Below are positions 35,997-47,901 of a stretch of DNA of 64,000 nucleotides, in pieces. The notes beneath the pieces are model-generated. The model saw only the letters and a list, made by a program, of their open reading frames with translations. It was not told where the DNA came from and did no database searches. The translations under genes were made by a program, and so were the position numbers. The DNA lies in contig NC_091185.1 in NCBI RefSeq assembly GCF_040958095.1, forward strand, positions 18,884,229 to 18,948,228, given 5' to 3'. This DNA is from Procambarus clarkii (Eukaryota > Arthropoda > Malacostraca > Decapoda > Cambaridae). How positions within the stretch are numbered: position 1 is the first letter of the stretch; the number at the start of each line of letters is the position of its first letter.

Positions 35997-37242
35997 AGCC
36001 TTTGTACAATAGTGAGAGTCATGTTGTAGTTTGACCTGACCCAAGCAAAGTCATATCTCCTGAGGATTATTGGGTGAAATACAAAATGGCCGCCACCTTT
36101 GTCTTAAAGCAACGTACAATGAACTATTTTACAGAATTCAGTAATTTAGAGAATTTTGTCTTCATTCATATTGTACTCAATAGTATTTCTGGTTAAAGTA
36201 TCAAAAGTATCCTAAATTGGCAGAATACTTTAGTAAGTCACCATCAGTGACGTCACTAGTGGGACTAGCCCTGGACGCAGAACGATTTGGGCAACCTTAG
36301 GTCTAGGGTCACCAAAGCTTTCCATATTTTAGTCATTGTCAAAGGTCAAATAGCCATTTTGTAATCGGGAATAGCTCTTCCCTAAGATGCCTGTGTAATT
36401 ACTTTCAGTTAAAAGAGTTCAACCATCTGGGTCGTTCAGTACAACAGAGATTAGTTGATTCAACTTAAACCCTGCTAGTAACTTAGTAAGCCAGGCGGAG
36501 GGACACCCATCTGGGCTTCTGTGTTGAGCAGAGCGAGGTAGATCAGTGTGGACAAGGCAATGACTCGGGAAGGTGACCCACTCTCCACCTCTCCCCGAAA
36601 CCAGCACTACACCAGCTGGTCAGCCATAAGAGGTATAGTTGCTACGGTTTGGTATAGGAGTTAGTTCATCTCATGCCTTAAGTCAGGGAGTGTTAATGAT
36701 AGGGAGTGCTTTGATTTAGATATTGTTTTAGATTTTGAACAAATTATTTAGTTAGTAAATTGGATTTTATTATTTCCATTTCATGTTCTATTATTCATTG
36801 TCCTTGACATGTGGTTTCCACGAGGCCGAGTTTTCGTTGGGCCGCAGAGCATAACACAGATTAAGAGTTCAGCTATCCCTTTGTTTGTTAATATTACCCC
36901 ACACTTAACGTAGATTCATCCCTCCTATTCCAACTAACTGGGGATCAAGCCCCAAGGTTTATTGAGAGCATAATTGGTCCAGACCTCGGTTACTGCTCCC
37001 CAGTGTTAATGGTCTGGTGGTGGCGGCGTAAGGAGATTCTAGAGTTTGCTAGGGGTCTGGTTCCACGTCATAAAGACTGTAGAATCTTCGCCGGTCAAAA
37101 CGGCTTAAGACCACGTGGCGTGGGATTCGGCTAGAGTAGTAGCTCTGGGGTCCCTTGGATTGAAGAGAGAATAAATCAGAATACGGGTAGGGGTAGGGGT
37201 AAAGGGAGGAGGGAGAGAAGATACCCCCCCCCCCGTGTTACA
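35997..37242 (+). repeat. 3' LTR of element 2
   Basis: Matches 15695-15885 and 20824-21902 with few differences over about 1.25 kb. It ends with a C-run and GTGTTACA, followed by the TCTA duplication. The first ~45-50 bases of the 5' LTR are not recognisable upstream of 35997. The left border is therefore approximate. Confidence 0.88.
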
Positions 37243-38292
37243 TCTACAGCACACTCAGAGAATTAAAAGGGACGGAAATTTGGGGGCATTTAAGCTCCAA
37301 CCTCCGTCCCCATGACCCCTAGAGTTGGTGAGAGGTCCCTGACGTTTTCCATCGAGAACCTGTTAATATGGGAGAACACGGTGTCCATGCTTAGTGCACT
37401 AACTTGCCTGATCACTTAAGTTTGAAGTTAAACCCTTCAGTTGGGGCATTTTGTATAGGGGCATTTAAGGCCCAACCTCCATTCGACAAGAACACTAGAG
37501 TAGGTGAGAGGTCACTGACGTTTTCCATCGAGTACCTCTTAATATGGCAGAACACAGTGTCCATGATTAATGCACTAAATTCCCTGAACACGCAAGTTTG
37601 AAGTTAAACTAACTGTATACACAAATACACCCACCAAGGACTCGAACCCTCCCCAACACAGATGCTTCAACAACACCTGGCATAGCAGGTATTCACTATA
37701 CCCACTACATCACACTCAGAGCATTAAAAGGGATGGAAACTTCATAGCATTTAAGCCCCAACCTCCGTCCTCCAAGACCACTAAAGTAGGTGAGAGGTCA
37801 CTGACGTTTTCTATCGAGAACCTGTTATTATGGGAGGACATGGTGTCCATGCTTAATGCACAAACTTGCCTGAACTCGCAAATTTGAAGTTAAATTAACT
37901 TTAGACTCACACATCCACCAGGGACTCGAACCCCCGCCAGCACAGATGCTTCAACAACACCTGGTATGTCAGGTACGCACTGTACTCACTTCACCACAGT
38001 CAGAGCCTTAAAAGGGACGGAAATTTTGGGGCATTTCAGCCTCAATCTCCATCCCCCAAGTCCACTAGTGTTTGTGAAAGGTCATTCACGTTTTCTATCG
38101 AAAACTTGTTAATATAGGAGAACACGGTGTCGATGCTTAATGCACTAACTTGCCTGAACACGCAAGTTTGAAGTTAAAATAACTTTAGACAAACACAACA
38201 ACCAGTGACTCAAACCCTCGCCAGCACATATGCTTCAACAACACCTGGCATGGCAGGTACGCACTGTACTCACTACACTACACTCAGAGCCT
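37243..38292. repeat. ~285-bp satellite array, right part
   Basis: About four monomers continue the array split by element 2. The first resumes exactly where 15648 stopped. Minus-strand B-box matches lie near 37640, 37922 and 38213. The tRNA-like block of the monomer at 37375-37440 is missing. The array stops at the TTAA at 38293, where a piggyBac relic begins. Confidence 0.88.
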
Positions 38293-39250
38293 TAACACTT
38301 AACTACTCCAACCAAGTATTTTCGGTCGGTGGGAAACTGCGCCAACCGAGATAACTCTTTCATTTCTCGGTTCCAACTCTAAATGTGTACGAGGTTTATT
38401 GTGTACGAAATGGACTCTTAGGACCTCCAATGAGAGGGAGCAATCTTGGAAAAAATTCCCAGGATACTCTAGGGCTGCTGGCTGGGTTAGTACTGAATGA
38501 ACAAACATAGGGTGGCGCACATGCCTCTGGCTCCCAAACACCTGTCCGACGCGGTGTTGAAAGATAACGCTCTATGGGTGAAATTGAAAACTTATTGTTT
38601 AAAGAACATAAGGGTCATAATATTAGTGAAGCTAGGGGGCAATAAGGACCTAACACAAAGGTAGGATGCAAGTGATACAGCACCTGTGAGGACGATACAG
38701 CGAGCGTATCCAGTTGTAGCTCTGAGCGTCACCCTTGCAATCTTATGCTATCTGCAATTTATTTAGATGATACATAGATGAATCGTTTTCTGCGTTCAGT
38801 GATGATGCATCTGATACAAGTAGCATAGATGAACAGTGTTAGCGGCTTGCATGGTGGCGTTTTCCATAGATATTTTCAAGAATAACTGAATCTCTTCCTA
38901 ACTGACGGACACTCTTTGAAGCTAGCTGAATCTCTTTCTGACTGACGGACACTCTTTGAGGGAAGCTGAATCTCTTCCACTGTAGGACCATACAAAGCGA
39001 TCTTTTCAAGACTACCTTACAAATTGATTTTTTCCTATAATCTTTTCAATACTATCTTCTGCTTTACAAGCTTGGCTACATACAACCTACAAGTACTAAA
39101 GCCAAGGGTGTACGTGAGTGCGTTATTTGCAAGCAAACAGAATGAAGAAACCGGAAGCGAAAATTTATCTGTACCTGGTGCAATAAGAGCGAAGTCACGC
39201 TGTGTATCGTGGACTACTTCGTTGATTATTACTCACTTTCGAAGTACTGA
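38293..39250 (+). pseudogene. piggyBac-family transposase relic, core deleted
   Basis: 38293 is a TTAA inside the satellite, the target of piggyBac elements. Around 38770-38840 one frame encodes an acidic DESFSAFSDDASDTSSIDEQ segment, typical of piggyBac N-termini. At 39113-39250 another segment encodes a Cys-rich C-terminus (RECVICKQTE, stop, FICTWCNKSEVTLCIVDYF, ending SKY and TGA), resembling the zinc-binding domain of piggyBac transposases. The DDD catalytic core is absent, leaving about 270 bp between the parts. A ~48-bp repeat (AGCTGAATCTCTT core) lies at 38888-38985. Confidence 0.6.
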
Positions 39251-39483
39251 GTGTGTTACTGTGTAAATTTTGTGTGAAACTGTACATATTGTAATTTTAG
39301 TGAATTTTTAACAGATAATATTGCGACAATAAACATTTATTGTGGACACATTACTGACACATGTATCACAGTTCCATGAAACATTATGAACGTTCTACTG
39401 TATACATATTGTAAAGGACACGAATATGCATCATATACGATAAAAAAAACAAATAAAACCGCATTGGAAATACATAAAATAAT

Positions 39484-40490
39484 TAATCTATATAAATATA
39501 AATGGAAATGTTCGTTTGTTCAAAATCGCTAATCTCCGAAAGTTCATCACTTATTGCTTTGAAATTTTCACACAATATTCCATTCGCATCCGAGCAGGTT
39601 TTTATATATATATTATGCTGATGTCACGTCTGTGACGGAAAAAAATGCCTCTTTTGAAAAACTGAGTTTTTCATGTGAGAGAAATCTTCATAACCTCTTT
39701 ACCGATTGCTTTGAAATTTTGGCACGACGTTGCATTTGAATAGACGCGTGTTTCTATATACATACTATATCCATACCTTACCTGTGACCGGATAAAACAT
39801 ACTTTTTTTGTAAAACATCACCGTCTGTTGGATGTAATAGAAACACACGCTGTAACCTCCCAAAGTTCTTCACCGATTGCTTTGAAATTCTGACACATTC
39901 GAATAGGCGCGTCTTTTTATATACCTACTATATAAGGACCTAACACACATGACAGGTAAAAATATGCGTTTTTGAAAAACAGCGCCATCAGTTGCACATA
40001 ATATCAACATGCACGCTATACTAAATATGTCACGAATTCCATTTCAATGTTTCCAACTGCATTGATAAATTTTATTTCCATTGATTTCGATTTAATTTAT
40101 TTTTTGGTAATTATTTTGTGTGACATTGTGTTGGAATTGAGCTGTGTTGTTTACCATATCGTTCATTTCGTAAGTATAAGTATAGATGCCACACCTGTGA
40201 CAAGTAAAACTATGCTTTTCATGAAAAACAGCGCCATCTGTTGCATTTTAAGAGCAACACACATGCTATACTAAATATATTACAATTACATTTCATTGTT
40301 TCTGATTGCATTGATAAATTTAATTTTCATAGATTTTTATTTATTTTCATTTTGATTTAAATATTTTGTGTGAATTGCATTGGAATAGAGGTGTGTTGTT
40401 TACCATACCATTCATTTAGTGAGTATAGTTATTTTTTTTTTACTTTTTCAAATTTTCATTTCATTTTTTAACTGTTTTTCTTATATTTCA
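39484..40490. repeat. Diverged AT-rich interspersed repeat with internal repetition
   Basis: Starts near TCTATATAAATATAAATGGA and contains three diverged ~165-bp units around CGATTGCTTTGAAATTTT (39545, 39700 and 39870). Two more units around AAAAACAGCGCCATC follow (39975 and 40222). No coding region. The opening sequence resembles non-autonomous Helitron-type repeats common in arthropods, but a 3' CTRR hairpin was not identified. Confidence 0.5.
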
Positions 40491-40549
40491 GTGATGGGAA
40501 AATCAGTTCACTTGATGTTCCCAATAATCTGATGGGAACATCAGACCAT

Positions 40550-40820
40550 TTGGGAAGGCATCGGACGAGGGAGTGGGGAATGGTGGGGATGACGAGGTGA
40601 CGGAAGTGAGAGATGGTGGGGAGGACTAGGGGACAAGGAAGGGGGTAATGGTGGGGAAGGACAAGGGGACAGGGGAGTGGGGCATGGTGGGAAGGAAGAG
40701 GGGATGGTGGAGTGAGGAATTGTGGGGAGGACAAGGGGACGGAGGAGTGGGGAATGGTTGGGAGGCTGAGGAAACGGGTGAGGGAGGAATGGTGGGGAGG
40801 ACTGGGGGACAGGGGAAGGT
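40550..40820 (+). repeat. G-rich minisatellite
   Basis: Imperfect units of about 45 bp built on GGGGAATGGTGGGGAGGACA. Open frames on the minus strand here are Pro/Ser-rich low complexity only. A short inverted repeat (GATGTTCCC/GGGAACATC) lies just upstream at 40514-40542. Confidence 0.75.
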
Positions 40821-40879
40821 TGCTGTGGCTCAGCAATGCACATGCGTTGTGAGCCACAGCAACGCATGTGCAACGCAAC

Positions 40880-41072
40880 GTGACAATTTATACCCAGATT
40901 TAGGAGAGTGACTTGGTCATCAGTGAGGTTGATTCCAGCAAGGTTCAAGAAACTAACAACATTATATGGAGGACCTATGGCAATTCCACGACCAAGAGAC
41001 GGCTTCCTGAACCTTGCTGGAATCAACCTCACTGATGACCAAGTCACTCCTAAATCTGGGTATAAACTGTCA
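40880..41072. repeat. Inverted repeat at the 5' end of PLE-A copy 1
   Basis: Arms of about 70 bases (roughly 40885-40955 and 41003-41072) flank a ~50-base loop. They match from TTCTTGAACCTTGCTGG to GTATAAA with one 2-base indel. The right arm is continuous with the PLE coding region, so the left arm is a short antisense copy of the PLE 5' part. Confidence 0.8.
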
Positions 41073-42987
41073 CGTTATGTCCAGACCAAGTGAGATGGCC
41101 CAGCAAGTGGAGTTGGAGATCCTGTTGGACGACATATTCGACCTCGAGACACAAAAGAAGGTCACCACCAAAGACACTTTACAAGCAGAACTTATTGCAG
41201 AAGGAGGAAAGAATCGAGGCAACTACAGAAGCACCATACTATCCCCCGAGCTCAAAGCGACAGCTAAGAACCTTCGTGAGAACAAGGAGATAGTTGTCAG
41301 GAGAGGTGAGGAGTCGCCAATATACGTCATTCTAAAAAAAGACGAATATCTGTCGAAAATGAACCTCATACTCTCTGACCAAACTAAATTCCAAAGGGCA
41401 ACGAAGGACACTACAGCCGAATTGAAAGCAAAGGTCAACAAATTGATTGAAACTGTGAACGCCAAGAAATCCGGACTCCACCTGTCAAAGATTATTGGGG
41501 AATACAAACCTGGATACACGTATGAGAATGTCAAGACACACAAGCCTGGAAACCCACTTCGGCCAATCATCAGCCAGATACCCACACCCACATACAGACT
41601 GGCGAAGCGACTCAACGGCTTGCTGACTACTTATGTACCTTGCGCCTTCAGCCTGAAGTCTCCAAAGGAAATTGTTGACTTACTGCGGGGAACACGGGCC
41701 ACAGGGATAAGAGCCTCGTTGGACGTAGAATCATTGTTTACCAACGTACCTGTGGATGAAACAATCGGGATGATAGCGGACAGAGTGTATCATGATCCGG
41801 CCTGTACTCCTCTTGACATACCAGAAAACATTCTAAGGAAACTACTCCAAACTTGTATTAAGGATGCACTCTTCTTGAGCCCGGATGGACAAATGTATAA
41901 GTAAGTAGATGGGGTCGCCATGGGTTATCCCAAAGGTGTCCTGTTTGCGAACTTCTACATGGGTACCATCAAACAAAAGGTCTTAGTCGACATGAACTTG
42001 AAACCGGCCATATACTGCAGGTATGTTGACGACATTTTTACACAGGTACCTGATGTCAGACATCTGCAGGACCTGAAGGAGGCATTTGAGCGGAATTCTG
42101 TGTTGCGTTTCACTTACGAGATGGAGAAGGATGGGAAGCTGCCCTTTCTAGATGTAACAGTCATGGAAAGGAGCGGAGGTTTCCACACTGCAGTCTACAC
42201 TAAGGAAACAAACATACGAATGGGCCTCAATGCCAACAGTAACTGCCCAGACAGGTACAAGAGGAGTGTTGTTAACGCTTATGTCGACCGTGCTCTCATC
42301 CACAGCTCAGGATGGAAGCAAGTCGATGAAGAACTCTGTAGGGTAAGGCAGTTCCTAGTCAACAACGGCTTCTCCAATGGTTTCGTTGACGACATTATAA
42401 GAAGGAAGGTGAAATGCCATGCAACCTCTGAAGAGACAACTAACACAACACCTGTACCCCCTATTAGACTATTTTACAGGAACTTCTTTTCCACAGCTCA
42501 TGAAACGGAGAAAAGTGTCCTGAAAGATATTGTTAATAGGAACGTTATCCCTATAGACAAAAATCAGAAGATACAATTGACGATTTATTATAAAACCAAA
42601 AAAACGGCCAACCTACTCATGAGAAACTCTCCAGACACAAAGCAGAACGCTTTAAAAGAGACCAATGTCGTCTATGCCTTCAAATGCTTAATTGGGGACT
42701 GTAAGCCTCAAAGACCTCAGTATATAGGCAAGACAACAACATCTCTTTCCAGGCGATTAACGATGCATAAGCAACAAGGCTCCATTAAGGAACATATAAT
42801 CTCTTCCCACAACCAAACTATCACCAGAGAAGTCTTAACAGAAAACACAGAAATCATCGATAGATACAGCGATAGCAGGCGGCTTGATATCTGCGAGGCA
42901 CTACACATCAAGAAGTCAACACCAGCAATCAACAGCCAATTATGCACAACTATATTCTACCCACTTCAAGACTCCGCACCAATATAG
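41014..42987 (+). pseudogene. Penelope-like element A, copy 1: RT plus GIY-YIG endonuclease, one stop
   Basis: A single frame of ~657 codons, with TAA at 41902-41904 (Gln in copy 3). RT signatures: ENVKTHKPGNPLRPIIS, GIRASLDVESLFTNVP, GVAMGYPKGVLFANFYMG and YCRYVDDIFTQV at ~42015-42040. A linker and a C-terminal GIY-YIG nuclease follow: VYAFKC, then QYIGKTTTSLSRRLTMHKQ and the downstream HI(I)SSHNQT region. RT followed by GIY-YIG defines Penelope-like elements. The exact start is unclear because a frameshift lies near 41040 and coding-like sequence begins upstream. Apart from TAA all checked motifs are intact. Confidence 0.93.
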
Positions 42988-43406
42988 AAGCATCAAGAAA
43001 TATGGGCCAATAGGCCCTTTGCAGTTACTTCCATTCTTCCCTTTAATTTACCCAATATTATACTCATTGTTTCGTGTTCTGTCTTGTGTTGAAAGTTTGT
43101 TTTCACCTCATCCAAAACTGTTGTAACATATCACCTCACCTAAATGCAGATATATAATATGAAAGCCATTTAAATTATAGCTTAGTAGAACTCTGTTTTG
43201 TGTCTGCAGGTTATAGTTGTGTGTGTGTAAACTAAAGTCTTTGAAAATGTAATAAGTTATTACGAAACGTGTTCAAGTGTCACGTCAGACTAGAAATAAA
43301 AATGAATTTTAGAGAATTGATTTTTCAATTACCATCGACAGTAAAAAGAAACATAATAAATATTGAGAAATTTTGTGTTAGAATTATTAATCTTACTTTT
43401 TCTGTC
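42988..43406 (+). other. 3' UTR of PLE-A copy 1
   Basis: Contains at 43001-43038 a module shared with the CR1-like LINE 3' UTR, and near 43065-43095 a ~28-base antisense match to the CR1-like ORF2 (TGTTCTGTCTTGTGTTGA). The end (AATGAATTTTAGAGAATTGA ... TACTTTTTCTGTCATA) is shared by all PLE-A copies here and runs directly into (TA)n. Confidence 0.75.
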
Positions 43407-43417
43407 ATATATATATT

Positions 43418-43498
<81 letters not shown>
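43407..43498. repeat. (TA)n tract between two tail-to-tail PLE-A copies
   Basis: About 92 bases of TA repeats with rare interruptions. PLE-A 3' ends meet it from both sides. Open frames of alternating Tyr-Ile here and at other (TA)n tracts are artefacts. Confidence 0.95.
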
Positions 43499-43502
<4 letters not shown>

Positions 43503-44296
43503 AAATATGACCGAAAAAGTAAGATTAATAATTCTAACACGAATTTTCTCAATCTTTCGTACATTACGCTTCACTGTTGGAGGTAAATCAAAAATCACTT
43601 CTCCAAAATTCATTTTTATTTCTAGTCTGACGCGACACGGGCGCGTTTCGTAAAACTTATTACATTTTCAAAGACTTCACAAATACACAACTGATTAGAA
43701 CTTACGTATCTCTGATTTTATATCTACATTTGAGTGAGGTGGGAGGGGTGATGTGGCATTAACACAAGACAGAACAAGAGGGGATATTAATAGGGTATTA
43801 AAAGTATCAACACAAGACAGAACAGAAACAATGAGTATTGAATAGAAGTGTTTGTAGAAAGCCTATTGGTCCATATTTCTTGATGCTTCTATATTGGAGC
43901 GGAGTCTTGAGGTGGGTAGAATATAGTTGTGCAATAATTGGCTGTTGATTGCTGGTGTTGACTTCTTGATGTGTAGTGCCTCGCAAACGTCAAGCCGCCT
44001 GCTATCGCTGTATCTATCGATGATTTCTGTGTTGTTTACTAGGATTTCTCTGGCGATGGTTTGGTTATGGGAAGAGATTATATGTTCCTTAATGGAGCCC
44101 TGTTGCTTATGCATCGTTAAACGCCTAGAAAGAGATGTTGTTGTCTTGCCTATATACTGGGTTTTTTGGAGCTTACAGTCCCCAAGTGGGCATTTGAAGG
44201 CATAGACGACGTTAGTCTCTTTTAAAGCGTTCTGTTTTGTGTCTGGAGAGTTTCTCATGAGTAGGCTGACCGTTTTTCTGGTTTTATAGTAAATCG
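43499..44296 (-). pseudogene. PLE-A copy 2, 5'-truncated (GIY-YIG part and 3' UTR)
   Basis: Minus strand 44258-43863 encodes the GIY-YIG end (VVYAFKCPLGDC, TQYIGKTTTSLSRRLTMHKQ) and closes with ASRNMDQ. The 3' UTR runs 43862-43499 and includes a ~60-base stretch (43775-43835) matching CR1-like ORF2 in antisense to the PLE. The copy begins at 44296 inside the RT-endonuclease linker, so RT is absent. It lies tail-to-tail with copy 1. Confidence 0.9.
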
Positions 44297-44320
44297 AGTA
44301 AATCGATTTACTATAAAACC
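44280..44320. repeat. Short fold-back at the 5' end of PLE-A copy 2
   Basis: GGTTTTATAGTAAATCG (antisense PLE) is followed after a few bases by CGATTTACTATAAAACC, the same PLE sequence in sense orientation, then TA-rich DNA. This looks like a template-switch or snap-back event at the truncated 5' end. Confidence 0.8.
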
Positions 44321-44366
44321 TATATATATAATAAACCTATATATTTACTATATATATATATATATT

Positions 44367-44429
<63 letters not shown>
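44321..44429. repeat. (TA)n tract with interruptions
   Basis: Alternating TA with a few short interruptions (AATAAACC, TTTAC), between the fold-back and the first TTAGG-hairpin element. Confidence 0.9.
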
Positions 44430-44432
<3 letters not shown>

Positions 44433-44814
44433 GTACCTAGCAGCCAGAACGCACTTCTCAGCCTACTATGCAAGGCCCGATTTGCCTAATAAGCCAAGTA
44501 TTCCTGCAATAATATATTTTCTCAAATTTTTTTCTTATGAAATGATAAAGTTACCCATTTCATTATGTATGAGGTCAATTTCTTTTTATTGGAGTTAAAA
44601 TTAACGTAGATATATGACCGAACCTAACCAACCCTACCTAACCTAACCTAACCTATCTCTATAGGCTAGGTTAGGTTAGGTAGCCGAAAAAGTTAGGTTA
44701 AGTTAGGTTAGGTAGGTTAGGTAGTCGAAAAACAATTAATTCATGAAAACTTGGCTTATTCGGCAAATCGGGCCTTGCATAATAGGCTGAGAAGGGAGTT
44801 CTGGCTTCTAGGTA

Positions 44815-44817
<3 letters not shown>
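44430..44817 (-). mobile_element. TTAGG-hairpin foldback element, copy 1
   Basis: About 388 bp flanked by (TA)n. Ends are inverted repeats of ~65-70 bp starting GTCGTACCTAGYAGCCAGAA and running past AAGGCCCGATTTGCC. The centre carries CCTAACCTAACCTAACC-type and TTAGG-type blocks in inverted orientation around ATCTCTATAGGC, giving a telomere-motif hairpin. No coding capacity. This copy is reversed relative to copies 2-5. The structure suits a non-autonomous cut-and-paste (MITE-like) element with a TA target. Confidence 0.85.

Positions 44818-44852
<35 letters not shown>
44818..44852. repeat. (TA)n tract
   Basis: Separates TTAGG-hairpin copy 1 from the 3' end of the PLE-B inverted arm. Confidence 0.95.
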
Positions 44853-44855
<3 letters not shown>

Positions 44856-45565
44856 TGTATATCACGAAAATAAACACGTGATTAAGAATGTGACAATGTC
44901 AGACCACGGAGGAAAAATGAAACAGGAAATTTCCTTAAGTACTTTCGTATATTAAATACATCTTCAGAAGGTCATTTTACAGATCGAGTGATGGGTATAA
45001 ATAGGCAGGAAGGAGTGGTGAAGTAAGGTGAGGTACAATACTTGGACAACGCAGACGGCCCATTGGCCCATCAGATGCACCCAATTGGCACATCCGATGT
45101 AGCCCAATGGCCCATCTGATACAGCAGACATACAAGCATAATATATAGGTAATTATAACATAAAGAAGTAAATATATACAATAAATTAGTGAGACAAATG
45201 TTTTTCAATGATTCTACTTAAATCGCCCTTTAGCTGATCTATTAGAAATGGATCTAAGTTATATAGACCACTGCTAATATTCAAATTACTTTCTTTGGTG
45301 ATCTGTATCAAAGCAGATTCAATTATGTTTCTGTTATAGGTGCTTTTACAATTTGTTATTGAAGAAGCACTCTCCCAATCAATTTGATGAGCTTTTTCTG
45401 ACAAATGCACAAACAAAGCATTAGACAATTGGCCATGTCTTACAGAGTATTTATGTTGCGATATTCTACATTTTAAATCTTTAGATGTTTGCCCGACATA
45501 GAACTTGTTACATTCCTTACAAGGTATTTTATAAATGACGCAATTATCACTACGAGGGCTGTTCC
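44853..45565 (-). pseudogene. PLE-B inverted arm (GIY-YIG and 3' UTR)
   Basis: Minus strand encodes the endonuclease end of a second PLE family (CVIYKIPCKECNKFYVGQTS) and runs open to the stop near 45186. 44892-45565 is the reverse complement of 46518-47190 with almost no differences. One is an A-run that is one base longer here, which keeps this arm in frame where the plus arm is shifted. Confidence 0.88.
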
Positions 45566-46896
45566 CTCGTTAGGAACTATTTGTTAGGAACTATCTCCTC
45601 TTCTCATTTGACAAATTCTCTTGATTTAGTTAACAATTTGAATAGTGTTCCTGTCACTCCTGATGTAAAGTTAATCAGTTTTGACGTTTGTTCCTTGTTC
45701 ACTAAGGTACCGGTCGATGATATTCTCGATTATCTTGCTCGTGAACTAATGAGCCATGACTTACCTCTTTCTGCTGATATTATTGTCAGTCTTGTTAAGT
45801 TGTGCATTAAAGAATGTAAATTTACCTTTAATAATGAGTATTATTTACAGACTTTTGGAATGGCAATGGGGAATCCTCTTTCGCCATTGCTCTCAAACCT
45901 GTACATGGAATTCTTTGAAAAGAAATTTGTTTCAAAAATAACTCCTGGAATCATTCCTTGGTTTAGATATGTTGATGATATCTTGTGTATTTGGCCTTCA
46001 GATGTAAACACAGACGAATTTGTAGCCAAACTTAATGACCAAGTCACCTCCATAAAATTTACTATGGAGACTGAAATTGATAAATGTTTGCCATTCTTAG
46101 ATGTGCTTATTCATAGGGAAAACTCTTCATTAAAGTTTAGTGTTTACAGAAAACCTACGAACAATTTATCTTATGTTCATTATTTTTCAGGGCATAAATA
46201 CAATGTAAAAAAGTCAATTTTTTCTTCAATGTACCTAAGAGCTCTTCGAGTTGTGAGTCCAGAATTCTTAGATGAAGAATTTAAGAATATTGATTCGATT
46301 GGTCTTAAGCTTTGTTACCCACTGAATTTTTTGGAAGTTTGTCGTAACAAAGCTCGTCGTACATATTATAATAATGTATGCAGTGTAAGGATTCGCCCAA
46401 AGAATGTGTTATGTTTACCATATTTCTCTGGGTTTGAGAATATTGTCAAGGCCTTGAAACTTTTTAATATAGATGTAATGTTTAGCTACGAAAACACTGT
46501 TGGTAAGCTATTAGTAAGGAACAGCCCTCGTAGTGATAATTGCGTCATTTATAAAATACCTTGTAAGGAATGTAACAAGTTCTATGTCGGGCAAACATCT
46601 AAAGATTTAAAATGTAGAATATCGCAACATAAATACTCTGTAAGACATGGCCAATTGTCTAATGCTTTGTTTGTGCATTTGTCAGAAAAGCTCATCAAAT
46701 TGATTGGGAGAGTGCTTCTTCAATAACAAATTGTAAAAGCACCTATAACAGAAACATAATTGAATCTGCTTTGATACAGATCACCAAAGAAAGTAATTTG
46801 AATATTAGCAGTGGTCTATATAACTTAGATCCATTTCTAATAGATCAGCTAAAGGGCGATTTAAGTAGAATCATTGAAAAACATTTGTCTCACTAA
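45566..46896 (+). pseudogene. Penelope-like element B: RT plus GIY-YIG endonuclease, 5'-truncated
   Basis: Coding begins within RT and includes KLISFDVCSLFTKVPVDD, FGMAMGNPLSPLLSNLYME, WFRYVDDILCIW (catalytic YVDD at ~45970) and DKCLPFLDVLIHR. The GIY-YIG domain follows with CVIYKIPCKECNKFYVGQTS. A one-base loss in an A-run near 46687 shifts the last ~65 codons; the original stop is TAA at 46894-46896. The RT fingers are missing. PLE-B is clearly distinct in sequence from PLE-A. Confidence 0.9.
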
Positions 46897-47549
<653 letters not shown>

Positions 47550-47637
<88 letters not shown>

Positions 47638-47684
47638 TTATATATATTTATATACATATATATATATATATATATATTTATATA
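47550..47684. repeat. (TA)n tract with T-rich interruptions
   Basis: About 135 bases, several TTTA interruptions at the right end. Confidence 0.95.
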
Positions 47685-47822
47685 TGCGAACAAGCCTGAA
47701 TGGTCCCCAGGACAATATGCAACTGAAAACTCACACCCCAGAAGTGACTCGAACCCATACTCCCAGGAGCAACGCAACTGGTATGTACAAGACGCCTTAA
47801 TCCACTTGACCATCACGACCGG
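47685..47822 (-). mobile_element. tRNA-derived SINE
   Basis: On the minus strand an A box TGGTCAAGTGGATT (complement of 47799-47812) and a B box GGTTCGAGTCA (complement of 47745-47755) are 43 bases apart, as in tRNA genes. A tRNA-unrelated tail continues to 47685. It is a different sequence from the satellite tRNA-like block. Confidence 0.75.
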
Positions 47823-47901
47823 ACAAAATGAGGTGATAGCCAAGGCTATTTGAACCACCCCACCGCCGGCACTCGGATAGTAATTTTGGGCATAGCATTT
47901 T

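Noticed and set aside
40468-41047. Pro/Ser-rich minus-strand frames
   Set aside because: Low-complexity translation of the G-rich minisatellite.
43325-43613. Long open frames of alternating Tyr-Ile on both strands (also at 47056-47858, 48899-49165, 49389-49868, 55602-56011 and 59064-59258)
   Set aside because: These are translations of (TA)n tracts, which contain no stop in most frames. Not proteins.
44600-44720. Possible true telomere from TTAGG blocks
   Set aside because: Blocks are short, inverted within a ~385-bp element and repeated six times with unique-looking flanks, so they are internal parts of a mobile element.
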